From JACRLV01 sp045863555 (GTDB lineage Bacteria > Planctomycetota > Phycisphaerae > UBA1845 > Fen-1342), in the NCBI GenBank assembly GCA_045863555.1, contig BTUU01000019.1, positions 46,970 through 110,969 of the forward strand: DNA of 64,000 bases, in the 5' to 3' direction. Positions within the stretch are counted from its first letter, which is position 1. Each line of letters opens with the position of its first letter. Under the pieces are notes generated by a model. It was given only the letters and a program-made list of their open reading frames with translations, was not told the DNA's origin and did not search any database. Shown one piece after another: positions 48,201 to 57,034 of the stretch. The position numbers and the translations under genes are program-made.

Positions 48201-48638
48201 GGGCCGGTTGATGTGGATCGTCGCGACCGACGTTGACCCGCCGCACACCGGGTCGGGATTGAATGAAACGGACGTCAGAATCGGCGGTCGTACCGTGAGA
48301 ACGGCCTGCCGCGACACGCCTTCATGGGTCGCGGTGATCGTCACGTTGATCGGCGACGCCACGGCCACGGTTGTGACGGTGAATGTAGCCGTCACGCGTC
48401 CGAAGGCGACCGTGACCGATTCCGGAACGCTGGCGATGGCCGGGTGGCTGCTCATGAGCGATACGGTTCGCACGCGAGGGAATGACGCATCGAGCGTCAC
48501 GGTTCCCACGCTCGAATCCGTGCCATAGACGGCGGGGGGGGCCAGCGTCAGGTCGATGACGTCCGCCGCGGCCCGGTTCGAGCCCCCCAGAATTGCGAGC
48601 GAAAACACCACCCACGAAATTCGTCCGAGCGTGCACAT
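45228..48638 (-). CDS. Giant secreted protein: Ig-like, propeller, FN3, BNR, dockerin-like
   Basis: A 1136-residue exported protein. After a signal peptide (1-25, ending A-A-A-D) there are Ig-like beta domains (about 30-310), a propeller-like region (about 320-690), an FN3 domain (about 705-800; W-D-R-I-A-G-A-T-A-Y-N-L-Y-L), BNR/Ycf48-like repeats (about 805-1070; S-x-D-G-G-x-x-W) and a dockerin-like tail (about 1077-1136) with G-D-L-D-G-D-G and D-T-D-G-D-G-D-V-D-L loops. It is probably a cell-surface or extracellular binding protein. ATG 48638 has AGGAGG upstream, a strong site. An ECF sigma gene is divergent from it. Confidence 0.85.
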   Translation of the reverse strand: MCTLGRISWVVFSLAILGGSNRAAADVIDLTLAPPAVYGTDSSVGTVTLDASFPRVRTVSLMSSHPAIASVPESVTVAFGRVTATFTVTTVAVASPINVTITATHEGVSRQAVLTVRPPILTSVSFNPDPVCGGSTSVATIHINRPAPANWLCSIQGPYPPIYFSTGSIVTFAPGSMVTTKVVNTTAVAAPVAALITVRPPTGQAPNVSGYLGVEQVRVDSLTLTPSGVEGGGATLACVRLNCAAPAGGATVQLSSSDPLAAIVPTTVQIDGGELDNCFLVQTEAQASCTAVQIEATYGGATVAATLSIGTSAQLTNNDDDDRWSDRHSATVDGKVLWTDGRDVFFHDGVATQIVQPLGDLESVEDFVFGLGSGASAGSVIGGWRRGTDFAWVWRSGSPPVLVTATNPIDPGQPLNPEGLAIADGHVIMILQAFSGGNAIKHVFRVDPVTGTATNLTGNAAVPGAARVVTANGNAAWVFYDDSGNSELHWYDGAAVRAIDSGSIGGLRLARGRLVYAKAVGGVSHIFLYDSTVAGAQPVRISPDTDAAHGNFAPTTDGYHIAWLYGNADRTNLDILLAGGVQLNDADSRPPSPLLFDEFPVQLNRGQAIWKDAGGNLRSLIDGRIETVCTTPAAAFDAPYIADGYVAGFGPIQGASETDNEVILQTLTPPTDADTPLPPLKVVPTAGSRQVALRWDRIAGATAYNLYLAESPGVTRGNYGSLPGGRRIAGILGESEVVAGLVNGRRYYFVVTAVEGTDEGGESAEVSATPQEPWQPVVGVPASAFYAVAAHPADGDIAYAAGNDTVYKTVDGGFTWAPLGGAIAGRDVRALAVYGENVFALDIDGDDILRSSNGGLNWAVVVDGGDFGELNGSIAIDPSDPQVVYAGDLRLTPVSSTLVVKSVDGGDTWAELSPTDIGDLHAYAMAVGPAGEVYLGGSGVPIARSDDGGASWSDLSPGFFAIHSLAIDPFNADTVFAGTQDLGLLRTTDGGISWTAVNAGLPLGYYEPVTSIVFDGASDDRIEIATARGPYASIDGGATWVEHTQGMGPLWTYGMTQTAGGRFIAATSNGLFLLDAACLGDLDGDGAIGLQDLATLLGHFGAPAGATSGDGDTDGDGDVDLSDLAVLLGRYGTACP

Positions 48639-48799
48639 ACAGGCCTCCTTCGGCGTGTTCCCAGGTCTGAAACGCCGTTTCCGGCCGGCGCACTCCGGGT
48701 TCTGTCGTGTTTTTCGAGGTACTCGCATGAAACGAGGCCGGAGACGGCCGTCCCGGGGCTATACTGGTTGCATCGGGGCACTTCACGGGAGCGACGCGC

Positions 48800-49435
48800 A
48801 TGCCGGAGACGCCCGCGTCCGAGTTCGAGCAGCGCGAAGCCGAGCTGGCACGGCGAAGTTCCGCCGGCGACGTGGCGGCGCTGACCGTCCTGCTCACGGA
48901 GGGCCGCCGCCGACTCGTCGCCTACATCGCGAGCCGCATCCCCGCTCGACTCCAGAGCGAAGTCGACGCCGAGGACATCGTCCAGAATGCCCTGATTCCC
49001 GCATATCGTGAGATCGGCCGGTTCGAATATCGCGGCCCAGGCTCGTTCCAGCGCTGGATCGCAACGATCGCTCTCCGCAAGCTCCGCGACGCCCTTCGGC
49101 TGCGCCGCGCAACCCGGCGGGGGGGCGGCGAGCGGATGATCGGCGGGGGGGTGGCCGCGGACGATTCGATGATCGCTTTGCTTGACGGCGTCACTGCGCC
49201 GGGGCGGTCGCCGAGCAAGTCACTCGCGCGAAACGAGGCGATCGCGACGATTCGCAAGGCGATGGAGGGGCTGCCGGAGGATTACCGGCGAGCGCTGTGG
49301 CTGGTCAGCATCGAAGGTCGCAGCGTGGCCGAGGCCGCCGCCGCGATGGGGCGCACGGAGCGGGCGATTCACAATCTCTGCCACAAGGCGCGGCAGCGAC
49401 TGGGCGAATTATTGGGCTCATTCTCCCGATTCTGA
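48800..49435 (+). CDS. ECF sigma factor paired with a TPR kinase
   Basis: A 211-residue ECF sigma factor. Region 2 covers about 25-100 (D-A-E-D-I-V-Q-N-A-L near 56) and region 4 about 145-205 (L-P-E-D-Y-R-R-A-L-W-L near 158, then R-A-I-H-N-L-C-H-K-A-R-Q-R-L-G). The ATG follows GGGAG with seven-base spacing. A kinase gene starts 62 bases past its stop. In such pairs the kinase may phosphorylate or sense for the sigma factor; the mechanism here is inferred. Confidence 0.88.
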   Translation: MPETPASEFEQREAELARRSSAGDVAALTVLLTEGRRRLVAYIASRIPARLQSEVDAEDIVQNALIPAYREIGRFEYRGPGSFQRWIATIALRKLRDALRLRRATRRGGGERMIGGGVAADDSMIALLDGVTAPGRSPSKSLARNEAIATIRKAMEGLPEDYRRALWLVSIEGRSVAEAAAAMGRTERAIHNLCHKARQRLGELLGSFSRF

Positions 49436-49497
49436 GTTTTTTCGGCCGAAACGGAGCGCGGGCTCCGGTTCTTGCGTTCATGAGCGAAGAGGTACCG

Positions 49498-51822
49498 ATG
49501 CGCCGCGCCAGCAGGAACATCGTGCAAGCCGATCCGCGCCGGGCGAAAATCCTCGCCGCGCTGGACGAGATCGTTTCGCAGCGGCTGGCCGGCGCGACAG
49601 TCCACCGAGCAGAACTGGCCGCTCGGTGGCCGGAGCTCCTACCCGACCTCACCGAGGCCCTCGATGAACTCGAACTCGTCGAAAACGCCCGCGAGGCCGC
49701 CACCGCGGTCGCAACCGGCAGCTCAGCGTTACAGGCGCTCGGTGGCCAGCCCATTCCGCCGGCATTGCATGGGATCGCCGGGCACCTCGTCGGGTACGAA
49801 GTCCTGCGGGAGGTCCACCGCGGCGGTCAGGGTGTCGTCTACGAAGCGGTGCAGAATTCGACGCGCCGCCGCGTGGCGATCAAGATTCTTCGCGGCGGTC
49901 CGCTTTCGACCGATCGCGATATCGCCCGATTCGATCGTGAAGTCAGAATCCTCGCCGGCTTGCGCCATCCGAACATCGTCACGATCCTCGATCGCGGCGT
50001 GGCGGGCGGATTCGACTATTTCGTCATGGACTTCGTCGACGGCCTGCCCTTCGACCGATTCGTCACGCAGCGCCAGTATTCGCCGCGCGACACGGTCGAA
50101 CTCATGGTCGCGGTCTGCGATGCGGTCGCCGCGGCGCATGCCCGCGGTGTGATCCACCGCGACCTCAAACCCAGCAACGTTCTGGTTGCCGAAGGCCCGT
50201 CGTCCACGGCCGCGCCGCACATTCTCGACTTCGGACTCGCGAAGCTGACGCTCGACGACGATTCCGATACGGCGGCGGCCCGGACGGTGACGGAGACCGG
50301 CCAGTTTCTCGGTTCGCTGCCGTGGACGAGTCCCGAGCAGGCTGCGGGCCGCAGTGATGCCGTCGACGTCCGCAGCGATGTCTACTCCCTCGGTGTCATG
50401 CTCTACGGAGCACTCGCCGGGACGCTGCCCTATTCGCGCGAGGGCTCGCTCGGCGAAATCATCGCGCGCATCATTCACATCGATCCGCAGCCGCCCAGCC
50501 GGCGCAGACCCTCGATCGGCGCCGATCTGGACGCGATTGTCCTCACGTGCCTGGCGAAATCGCCGGCCGGCCGCTACCAGAGCGTTACCCAGCTCGGGGA
50601 TGATCTTCGCCGGTACCTCGCTGGCGACCCCGTGCTCGCCCGCTCCCCCGGCCCCGGCGAGCGCGCCATTCGATTCCTCCGCCGCAACCGCATGCTCGTT
50701 GGCGCCTCGCTGTCCGTGTTCCTGGCGCTGTTCGCCGGGCTCGCCGGCACGACCTGGAAAGCGCTGGCCGAAATTCGTGAACGCCAGCGGGCCCAGAAGG
50801 AAGTCGACAAGCAGCGGGCCATCCGAAGCGTGCTCGAATCGATCCTCATCTCGCCCGATCCGTTCTTCGGCGCCGGTCAGGATGCACGCGTGATGGATGT
50901 GATGGATCGCGTCGCGGATCGGCTGAGCGAAGACCTGCGCGGCCAGCCGGAAGTGGAGGCCGACATCCGACTGACGCTCGCCAACAGCTACCGCCATCTC
51001 GGCCGGCTGGCGGAGGCCGAGCAGAACCTCGCCCGCGGGATCGCCCTGCGCGCCGAGATCTTCGGCCGCGACAGCATCGAGGCGATCGAGCCGGAGATCA
51101 TCCGCGGCTACCTGCACGAAACGGCGGGGCGCTTCTGCGAGGCGGAGCAGGCGTATCGCCGCGTGATCGACGGCCTCCGCGCCGCCCGCGGAGCTGATGA
51201 CGCCGATGCGCTTACGTACTGCACCCACCTCGGCCGGGCGCTTCGTGGCCTCGGCCGCCTGGACGAGGCGGAGCAGGTTCTCACGGCCGCGGCGGCCGCG
51301 CAAGCCAAAGCGTTCGGCGAAGAACACGAAAAGACGCTCTATACCCGCCAGATGCTCGCAGGCGTCCTCGGCGCAACGCGTCGGACGAGCGAGGCCCTCG
51401 CGATGATCGGCGAAATAATCGAAGCACGGCGGCGGATAGGCGGAGAGGATCATCCGGCGACGCTGTCCGCCCGCGCCGCCGAGGCGCTGATCCTCCTTGA
51501 CGACGATCGAGCCGTGGAGGCAGAGGCCATTCTTCGCCTCGTCTCGGCTGCCGCGGAATCGCGCCTCGGCTCTGATCACCAGACGACGCTCTCCATGCGC
51601 TGCAGCCTCGCGCGCGTGCTCCTCCGGCTCGGACAATTCGAGCAGGCGGAGACGCTGGCGGCGCAGGTTTTCGACCGGTCCCGCAGCCTCCCGGGCCGAG
51701 GTCAGGCGCTGGAGGCCGCGCGGGATGTGTGGGTCGCCTGCCTGCGCGCAGGCGGGAAGGACGCGCAAGCCGCCGCCCTCGAGGCGGAAGCGTCCGCGCT
51801 CGAGTCTCACGAGCGTCCCTGA
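49498..51822 (+). CDS. Ser/Thr kinase with TPR C-terminal domain
   Basis: A 774-residue eukaryote-like kinase. The kinase domain (about 100-370) has catalytic K129, H-R-D222-L-K-P-S-N and D244-F-G, so it should be active. One transmembrane segment lies near 400-419. The external part (about 430-770) is TPR repeats (E-A-E-Q-N-L-A-R-G, E-A-E-Q-V-L) that bind proteins. It probably senses an envelope signal and acts on the preceding sigma factor. Start ATG 49498 has AGAGG five bases upstream; ATG 49480 is an alternative. Confidence 0.88.
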   Translation: MRRASRNIVQADPRRAKILAALDEIVSQRLAGATVHRAELAARWPELLPDLTEALDELELVENAREAATAVATGSSALQALGGQPIPPALHGIAGHLVGYEVLREVHRGGQGVVYEAVQNSTRRRVAIKILRGGPLSTDRDIARFDREVRILAGLRHPNIVTILDRGVAGGFDYFVMDFVDGLPFDRFVTQRQYSPRDTVELMVAVCDAVAAAHARGVIHRDLKPSNVLVAEGPSSTAAPHILDFGLAKLTLDDDSDTAAARTVTETGQFLGSLPWTSPEQAAGRSDAVDVRSDVYSLGVMLYGALAGTLPYSREGSLGEIIARIIHIDPQPPSRRRPSIGADLDAIVLTCLAKSPAGRYQSVTQLGDDLRRYLAGDPVLARSPGPGERAIRFLRRNRMLVGASLSVFLALFAGLAGTTWKALAEIRERQRAQKEVDKQRAIRSVLESILISPDPFFGAGQDARVMDVMDRVADRLSEDLRGQPEVEADIRLTLANSYRHLGRLAEAEQNLARGIALRAEIFGRDSIEAIEPEIIRGYLHETAGRFCEAEQAYRRVIDGLRAARGADDADALTYCTHLGRALRGLGRLDEAEQVLTAAAAAQAKAFGEEHEKTLYTRQMLAGVLGATRRTSEALAMIGEIIEARRRIGGEDHPATLSARAAEALILLDDDRAVEAEAILRLVSAAAESRLGSDHQTTLSMRCSLARVLLRLGQFEQAETLAAQVFDRSRSLPGRGQALEAARDVWVACLRAGGKDAQAAALEAEASALESHERP

Positions 51823-51934
51823 CCGGCAGTAGATGCCTCAGATCGCGTTCGGCGGAATCGATCCCGAGGTCAGGCCCGCTCGGTGATTTGAGCCGTTGTG
51901 GCTGTCAACCACCTGATGATCCAGGGCGAATCGC

Positions 51935-54900
51935 TCACTCGCCAAAGCGCGACAGCAGGATCGCCAGGTCCGCGAGACCGACGCAATCATCAGCGTCACA
52001 GTCGGCGTTGGCGTTGAAGCCCGCGTCGCCTGCGCACATGCCGAAACTCGAGAGAAGCAGCGCCAGATCAGTGATCGTGACGTGTCCGTCGCCGTCGACG
52101 TCGCCCGGCGGACCGCTTTCCAGTGTGACGAACGCCGGGTAGCTGCCGACCGAGCCGCAGGCGTTGGTCACGGTGCATTCGAAGCGGCGAGGGCCGTTCG
52201 CGGTCGCCGTGAATGAGTACGTAGGCGAGGTTGCTCCGGTAATGCGCGTACCTTCGGCGAGCCACTGATAGTTGAGCGGACCGGTACCGGTGGCGGCGAC
52301 GCCGAGCGTCACCAGGGTTCCCGGCGCAACCGTCTGCGACTGCGGCCGTTGGATGACCCGCACCGGCTCATGGCCCGATCCCGGCTCGCAGTTTGTCAGT
52401 GTCTGGACAAAGATGTTGTCGAACGCTGTGCCGTTTGCGACGCCGTCGAGGAACGCGATCTTCCCGGCCGGGAAATCAGGCGTGACGATTGACGTCGTCG
52501 GCGTGAGCGAGTCGTTCGCCCAGCACGTGTAGGTGTCGCCGCGCACTTCAATACGCAGGTGGAGCGTCTGACCGGCGGTGTAGACGCTGTGGGCTGCGTT
52601 CTGAGCACCGTTGTAGCCGCTGCCGTAGTTGCGATGCCAATACACGTCTCCGCCGCCCCACGGATACGCCTCGCCGAAGGCGAGCGCGATCCCGCGCGGA
52701 TACGGAAGCCCCTGTGGCAAGGACGAGCGGAGGTAGATCCCGCCGTTTGTGTCGAAATTCAGGTGCGTCGCGTTGACCACGTCGAGCTCGATCAGGAAGT
52801 CGGATTGCGGCAGGTCGAACGAGCTGTACGCGTTGTTGGCGTAGATCGCGGGCGCGTTGGCGGCGTAGGCGCCGTTCGAGATGGACCAGTCCCCGCGCTC
52901 GTTGCCGAACAAGTCGGCATTCTGAGGTGAGTCGAAGTCAATGAACATCGGCGGAGTCGATACCGTGATCTGGTTGCTGAGCACCGTGTTGCTCGAATTC
53001 TGCACCCGAACCTGGTACATGCCCGCGTCGATCCACTCCGTGCTGGTGAACGTCATCGTGGGAGTCGTCGTGCCGGTGTAGCGGCCGCCCGACTCGTTGA
53101 GTGGTACGAACAAGCCGCCGACGATCTGACCCCATTGGAAGCTCAGCGGCGGCTCACCGACGTGCGGGACGGTCATCTGAACGGTCGCGCCCCCTGGAAT
53201 CAACTGGTCCTGAACGGGGGCGGTGATCCGCGCGCCGGGGGCGATCGCCATTACGAAACCTGAGCCGGCGCTGACGATCACTCCTGCGCCAACGCGCGCA
53301 TCAACCGGTGCGGGCAACCAACCGGACTCCGTTCCGTCGAACGGCCGGCCGAGTTGGCCCGAGCCGTTGCCGCCGCAGGTCCAGATGGTTCCGTCGGAGG
53401 CGGTAATGACGGTCAGGTAATTTGCCGCATCGACGGAGCGGACGGCGCCCACGCGGATCACCGGCGCTGGGGTCGGGTAATTCGCCCACATCGGCGCGCC
53501 CGTTCCAAGTGTGTGATTGCCGTTGTATCCCCACGCCCAGGCCTGGCCATTGGCGAGCCGCGCCACGCTGTGGTAGTCCCCGCCGGCCATGCCGGCCACG
53601 TCGGCGAGACCGGTCACCTGCACGAAGCGATTTCGATTGACCAGCGTGCCGTCGCCGAGTTGGCCGTACTGGTTCCAGCCGCAGGCCCAGAGCGTGCCGT
53701 CGGCGCGCAGCGCCAGGGTATGGCTCATCCCGCATTCCACATCGACGACATCGCTGAGATCGGTCACACGTACCGGCGTCTCTGCGTAGCCGCCGAAGGT
53801 GCCTTGCCCGAGCTCGCCGTTCGAGTTGATGCCCCACATCCACAACGATCCGTCGCTCGTGAGCGCAGCTGCGTGGTAGCGACCCATCGAAATATCCGTC
53901 ACGCACTCCAGGTTGACCTGGCCCGGATTCAGCGCAAATCCGGAAACTGTCGGATATCCGAGCGCGCCCCAGGGATTGCCGCCGCCGCCCCAGGTCCAGA
54001 CATGGCCGCGGGCGTCGAGCGCCATGCTGGTCAGCCAACCACCGGCCGCGACGGCGACGACATCGGTCAGGTTGTTGACCTGCACCGGGGTGGCGCTGTC
54101 CTGGCTCGTCCCGTTGCCGAGGTAACGGTAGCCCCAGCACCAGGCCGTGCCGTCGGCGGCCACCGCAACGGTGCGCGTGTAACCCGCAGAAACGGCGATG
54201 GCATTCGTCAGGTTGATCACATCGGCCGGATTGACGTCCGATTGAGGCTGGGTCGTGCCGCGGCCCAGTTCGCCATTGTAGTTGTAGCCCCAGGCGGTGA
54301 TGCGGTGCCCCGACCCGCCCGTGCCGAATACGTGCACCGGGATCGGTGGCGAGGTCACCGTCTGCGACGCATTGGCGTCGCACGCGTTCGGCGTCCCGTC
54401 GCAGGAGCGGATGACCAGCGTGTACTGGCCGGCATCCGAGACCTGAACGTTTGCGATCGTGAGCGTGTCGGTCGTTGCACCGCTGATGCGTCCGCCGTCA
54501 GTCACGTCCGCGCCGTCGTGCTGCCAGCGCATGCAGGTCGAGAGAGGTGAGGCGTTGGTCTGCACGTGCAGCGTAACGTTTCCGCCGGCGCGCGTCGTGC
54601 CGCAACCGCTGGTCGTCTGCACTTCGATCGTCGGGATGGGCCAGCCGGCGACGTAGGCGGTCGCGACGGCCTCGGCCGTGCTGCGGAGGTCGTGCTCGTA
54701 TTGCGGGTACGCCACTCGGAAGGCCGTAATGAACTCCGTGATCCGGAGCGGGTGGCTGTTGCGGACCACGCTGAGGATTTCGTCCGAGCCGAGCGCCAGG
54801 CAGTCCTGTGGACAGCTCGTCTGTCCCGCGTCCTGGAGGGGGTCCTCGATGTCGCGCAGCAGGGCGGCGACGAACCCCTCGGTCGTCAGCGCGTTGTGGG

Positions 54901-56236
54901 TGGTTCCGTCGCAGCAGTTCTGCACGGCCTCGAGCGTGTAACGACCGTCGTTGATCGCGCTCGGCGCTTGCCCGCCGTAGCGCGCCTGCCAGTCGCGCAT
55001 CACGACCGATCCGAGCCAGTCCGGGAAGCCCTCGTTCCAGGCATCGGTATCGGTCTCGTTGCACCACAGGCAGTGTCCGCCGCCGTTCATGCACGCCTCC
55101 GCGCCGCAGTTGCTCACGGCCGGGTCATCGCAGAATCCGTTGCAATAACTGGGATCGGGCGGATCGTTCCAGTCGTGCAGCAGGTGGTGCCCCCACTCGT
55201 GCACCTGCGTGCCCTCGTTCCACTGCTCGTCCGGGCCGATGTGGATTTCCTGATCCGGCGGCGGCCGGTAGAACGCACCGTTCTGGTCCTGCCAGACGAC
55301 GATCACCTGCGGTGTGTAGTAGCCGTTATTTTCAAGCACGAAGCGGTGGGCGCGCATCACGCTGTTGTGGATGTGAACCGCGGTGTAGTCGCCTGCATTC
55401 GCCGGCCGGATGTCGCCGAAATCGAGATCGCCGCCTGTATAGTCGTTGTAAATCTGCGACTCTTCCGTGCTCCAGGCGTAGGTGTCCTCGCCGGCGTCGT
55501 CGTTGCGCACGATCGCCACGCCGGTCTCGCAATCGAAGTAGAGGTAGATGTCGGGGTCGTCGCAGCCGGAGGCGTCGCAGTCGTCCCAGCAGATCGTGAC
55601 GTCGAAATACCCGTTGGTGTCGGTGTAACTCTCGAACATCACTTCGTCGTCAAAATCGTCATCGTCCATGATCTTGAAGTGAACGCCGTCGGCGCCGATC
55701 TCCTGTCCGTCGAAGCGGACGTACTCGAACCGTCCCCGGATCCGGATTTGCTGGTCATCGCAACCGCGCGTTTCGGGAAGATCGTCGCCGGGCAGCGGCC
55801 CGGGCTGCCCCGTGTCATCGACGCGAACCGTCGGCCGCGGACGTCCGATTCGGGCGAGATGCTCGGCGCTGAGGTCGAACATCCGCAGCACCGTGTCGCC
55901 GTTGAAGCTCGCGCGCACCTCGAGCTCGCCGGCCGCATCCAGCACCCGCGCGCGGAATGGAACATGTTGCGTCTCGCCGCGCCTCATCACGGCCGGAAGG
56001 TCCAACTCGAGTTCCAGCGGAAGCCAGCCGTCGCCGCCGATCTCGAGGCTCTCGATGACGCCGTCCGCGGGCGCTCTGATTTCGAGCGTGCCGGCGTATT
56101 CGTCGCCGCTGATGGCCGGGGTCAGGGTTTCGCGCGGTAGGCGGATGGTCAAAGTCCTGCGCACGTCGGCGTGCACCGCGAGCGCGGCGATGAGCAGGAA
56201 CAATCCGAGCGTGCAGGTCCAGCGCATCCGAATCAT
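51935..56236 (-). CDS. Giant secreted zinc metalloprotease-like protein with RCC1 repeats and dockerin-like tail
   Basis: A 1433-residue exported protein. The signal peptide covers about 1-23. Around residues 345-350 is V-H346-E347-W-G-H350-H, an H-E-x-x-H zinc motif, and W-N-E-G-F-P-D-W near 405 may hold a third Glu ligand, as in gluzincins. After it come an Ig-like domain, about six RCC1 repeats (about 640-1020; G-D-G-T-L-W-A-C-G-W-N-Q-Y-G-Q-L-G), another Ig-like domain, a lectin-like beta-sandwich (1115-1290) and Ig, then a dockerin-like tail (1380-1433). ATG 56236 follows GGAG. An ECF/kinase pair is divergent from it. Confidence 0.85.
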   Translation of the reverse strand: MIRMRWTCTLGLFLLIAALAVHADVRRTLTIRLPRETLTPAISGDEYAGTLEIRAPADGVIESLEIGGDGWLPLELELDLPAVMRRGETQHVPFRARVLDAAGELEVRASFNGDTVLRMFDLSAEHLARIGRPRPTVRVDDTGQPGPLPGDDLPETRGCDDQQIRIRGRFEYVRFDGQEIGADGVHFKIMDDDDFDDEVMFESYTDTNGYFDVTICWDDCDASGCDDPDIYLYFDCETGVAIVRNDDAGEDTYAWSTEESQIYNDYTGGDLDFGDIRPANAGDYTAVHIHNSVMRAHRFVLENNGYYTPQVIVVWQDQNGAFYRPPPDQEIHIGPDEQWNEGTQVHEWGHHLLHDWNDPPDPSYCNGFCDDPAVSNCGAEACMNGGGHCLWCNETDTDAWNEGFPDWLGSVVMRDWQARYGGQAPSAINDGRYTLEAVQNCCDGTTHNALTTEGFVAALLRDIEDPLQDAGQTSCPQDCLALGSDEILSVVRNSHPLRITEFITAFRVAYPQYEHDLRSTAEAVATAYVAGWPIPTIEVQTTSGCGTTRAGGNVTLHVQTNASPLSTCMRWQHDGADVTDGGRISGATTDTLTIANVQVSDAGQYTLVIRSCDGTPNACDANASQTVTSPPIPVHVFGTGGSGHRITAWGYNYNGELGRGTTQPQSDVNPADVINLTNAIAVSAGYTRTVAVAADGTAWCWGYRYLGNGTSQDSATPVQVNNLTDVVAVAAGGWLTSMALDARGHVWTWGGGGNPWGALGYPTVSGFALNPGQVNLECVTDISMGRYHAAALTSDGSLWMWGINSNGELGQGTFGGYAETPVRVTDLSDVVDVECGMSHTLALRADGTLWACGWNQYGQLGDGTLVNRNRFVQVTGLADVAGMAGGDYHSVARLANGQAWAWGYNGNHTLGTGAPMWANYPTPAPVIRVGAVRSVDAANYLTVITASDGTIWTCGGNGSGQLGRPFDGTESGWLPAPVDARVGAGVIVSAGSGFVMAIAPGARITAPVQDQLIPGGATVQMTVPHVGEPPLSFQWGQIVGGLFVPLNESGGRYTGTTTPTMTFTSTEWIDAGMYQVRVQNSSNTVLSNQITVSTPPMFIDFDSPQNADLFGNERGDWSISNGAYAANAPAIYANNAYSSFDLPQSDFLIELDVVNATHLNFDTNGGIYLRSSLPQGLPYPRGIALAFGEAYPWGGGDVYWHRNYGSGYNGAQNAAHSVYTAGQTLHLRIEVRGDTYTCWANDSLTPTTSIVTPDFPAGKIAFLDGVANGTAFDNIFVQTLTNCEPGSGHEPVRVIQRPQSQTVAPGTLVTLGVAATGTGPLNYQWLAEGTRITGATSPTYSFTATANGPRRFECTVTNACGSVGSYPAFVTLESGPPGDVDGDGHVTITDLALLLSSFGMCAGDAGFNANADCDADDCVGLADLAILLSRFGE

Positions 56237-56387
56237 GGGTCGGCTCCGAACATTGCCCGGGCGCGGTTCGCGCCCACTGATCATTGCGAAGGCGGACCAG
56301 CGCTACTCACGCGACAGGCGATTTTCTGAGCCGAATCTGAGGGCAGCACGCGTACAATACAGGGCGCATCCGGGCTGGAGGGTGGCG

Positions 56388-57002
56388 GTGACCGAAGAAC
56401 TCCGAGCATGCGTAAAGCGCGCCGCCGGCGGCGACAAAGACGCCCTCGGTGAACTGCTGGAAGCATTCGGGCCGCAAGTCGAATCGACGCTGGTGATCGG
56501 ACTGACCTGGCGCGGCCTGCTCGACGCCGGGGACGTCATGCAAGTCACTTATCTGGAAGCGTTTATGCAGATCGGCCGATTTGACCCGTCCCGGCCCGAG
56601 GCGTTTTCCGGGTGGTTGCGTCGGATTGCCGAAAACAACCTGCGCGACGCCATCCGTGCCCTGGAGGCCAGGAAAAACCCATCGCCGCGGCGGCAAATTG
56701 ACGCGGGTGGCGGCGACGCGAGGCTGGCCCTGTTCGACGTACTGACCGCCGGCGTGGGCACCCCCAGCCTGTCCGTACGGCGAGAGGAGGCTGCCCAGAG
56801 ACTTCGCCTCGCGTTGACGTATCTGCCGCCGGATTACGCCCGAACGGTTCAGTTGTACGACCTGGATCAACGGCCGGTGGAAGAAGTGGCCGCGGCGCTG
56901 GGCCGCTCCAGCGGAGCGGTCTACATGTTGCGAATGCGAGCGCATGAGCGGTTGCGCGAGCTGCTGGGGAGCCCATCGCAGATTCTGGAGTCGAAGACGT
57001 GA
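56388..57002 (+). CDS. ECF sigma factor paired with a TPR kinase (second module)
   Basis: A 204-residue ECF sigma factor with region 2 about 22-95 (D-V-M-Q-V-T-Y-L-E-A-F near 49) and region 4 about 140-195 (L-P-P-D-Y-A-R-T-V-Q-L-Y). GTG 56388 has GGAGGG five bases upstream. It starts 151 bases from the divergent metalloprotease-like gene, with a kinase gene 32 bases downstream. Same arrangement as the pair at 48.8 kb. Confidence 0.88.
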   Translation: MTEELRACVKRAAGGDKDALGELLEAFGPQVESTLVIGLTWRGLLDAGDVMQVTYLEAFMQIGRFDPSRPEAFSGWLRRIAENNLRDAIRALEARKNPSPRRQIDAGGGDARLALFDVLTAGVGTPSLSVRREEAAQRLRLALTYLPPDYARTVQLYDLDQRPVEEVAAALGRSSGAVYMLRMRAHERLRELLGSPSQILESKT

Positions 57003-57034
57003 GCGTGCGGCCGTTTTGAACGCAAGGAAAATGA

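Noticed and set aside
49729..51810. Open frame of almost 700 codons on the minus strand opposite the first TPR kinase
   Set aside because: Shadow of the kinase gene, which has complete catalytic residues and a clear start.
36985..56236. Cellulosome system based on dockerin-like tails
   Set aside because: No cohesin or scaffold protein and no plant-polymer enzymes with these tails are present in the window.
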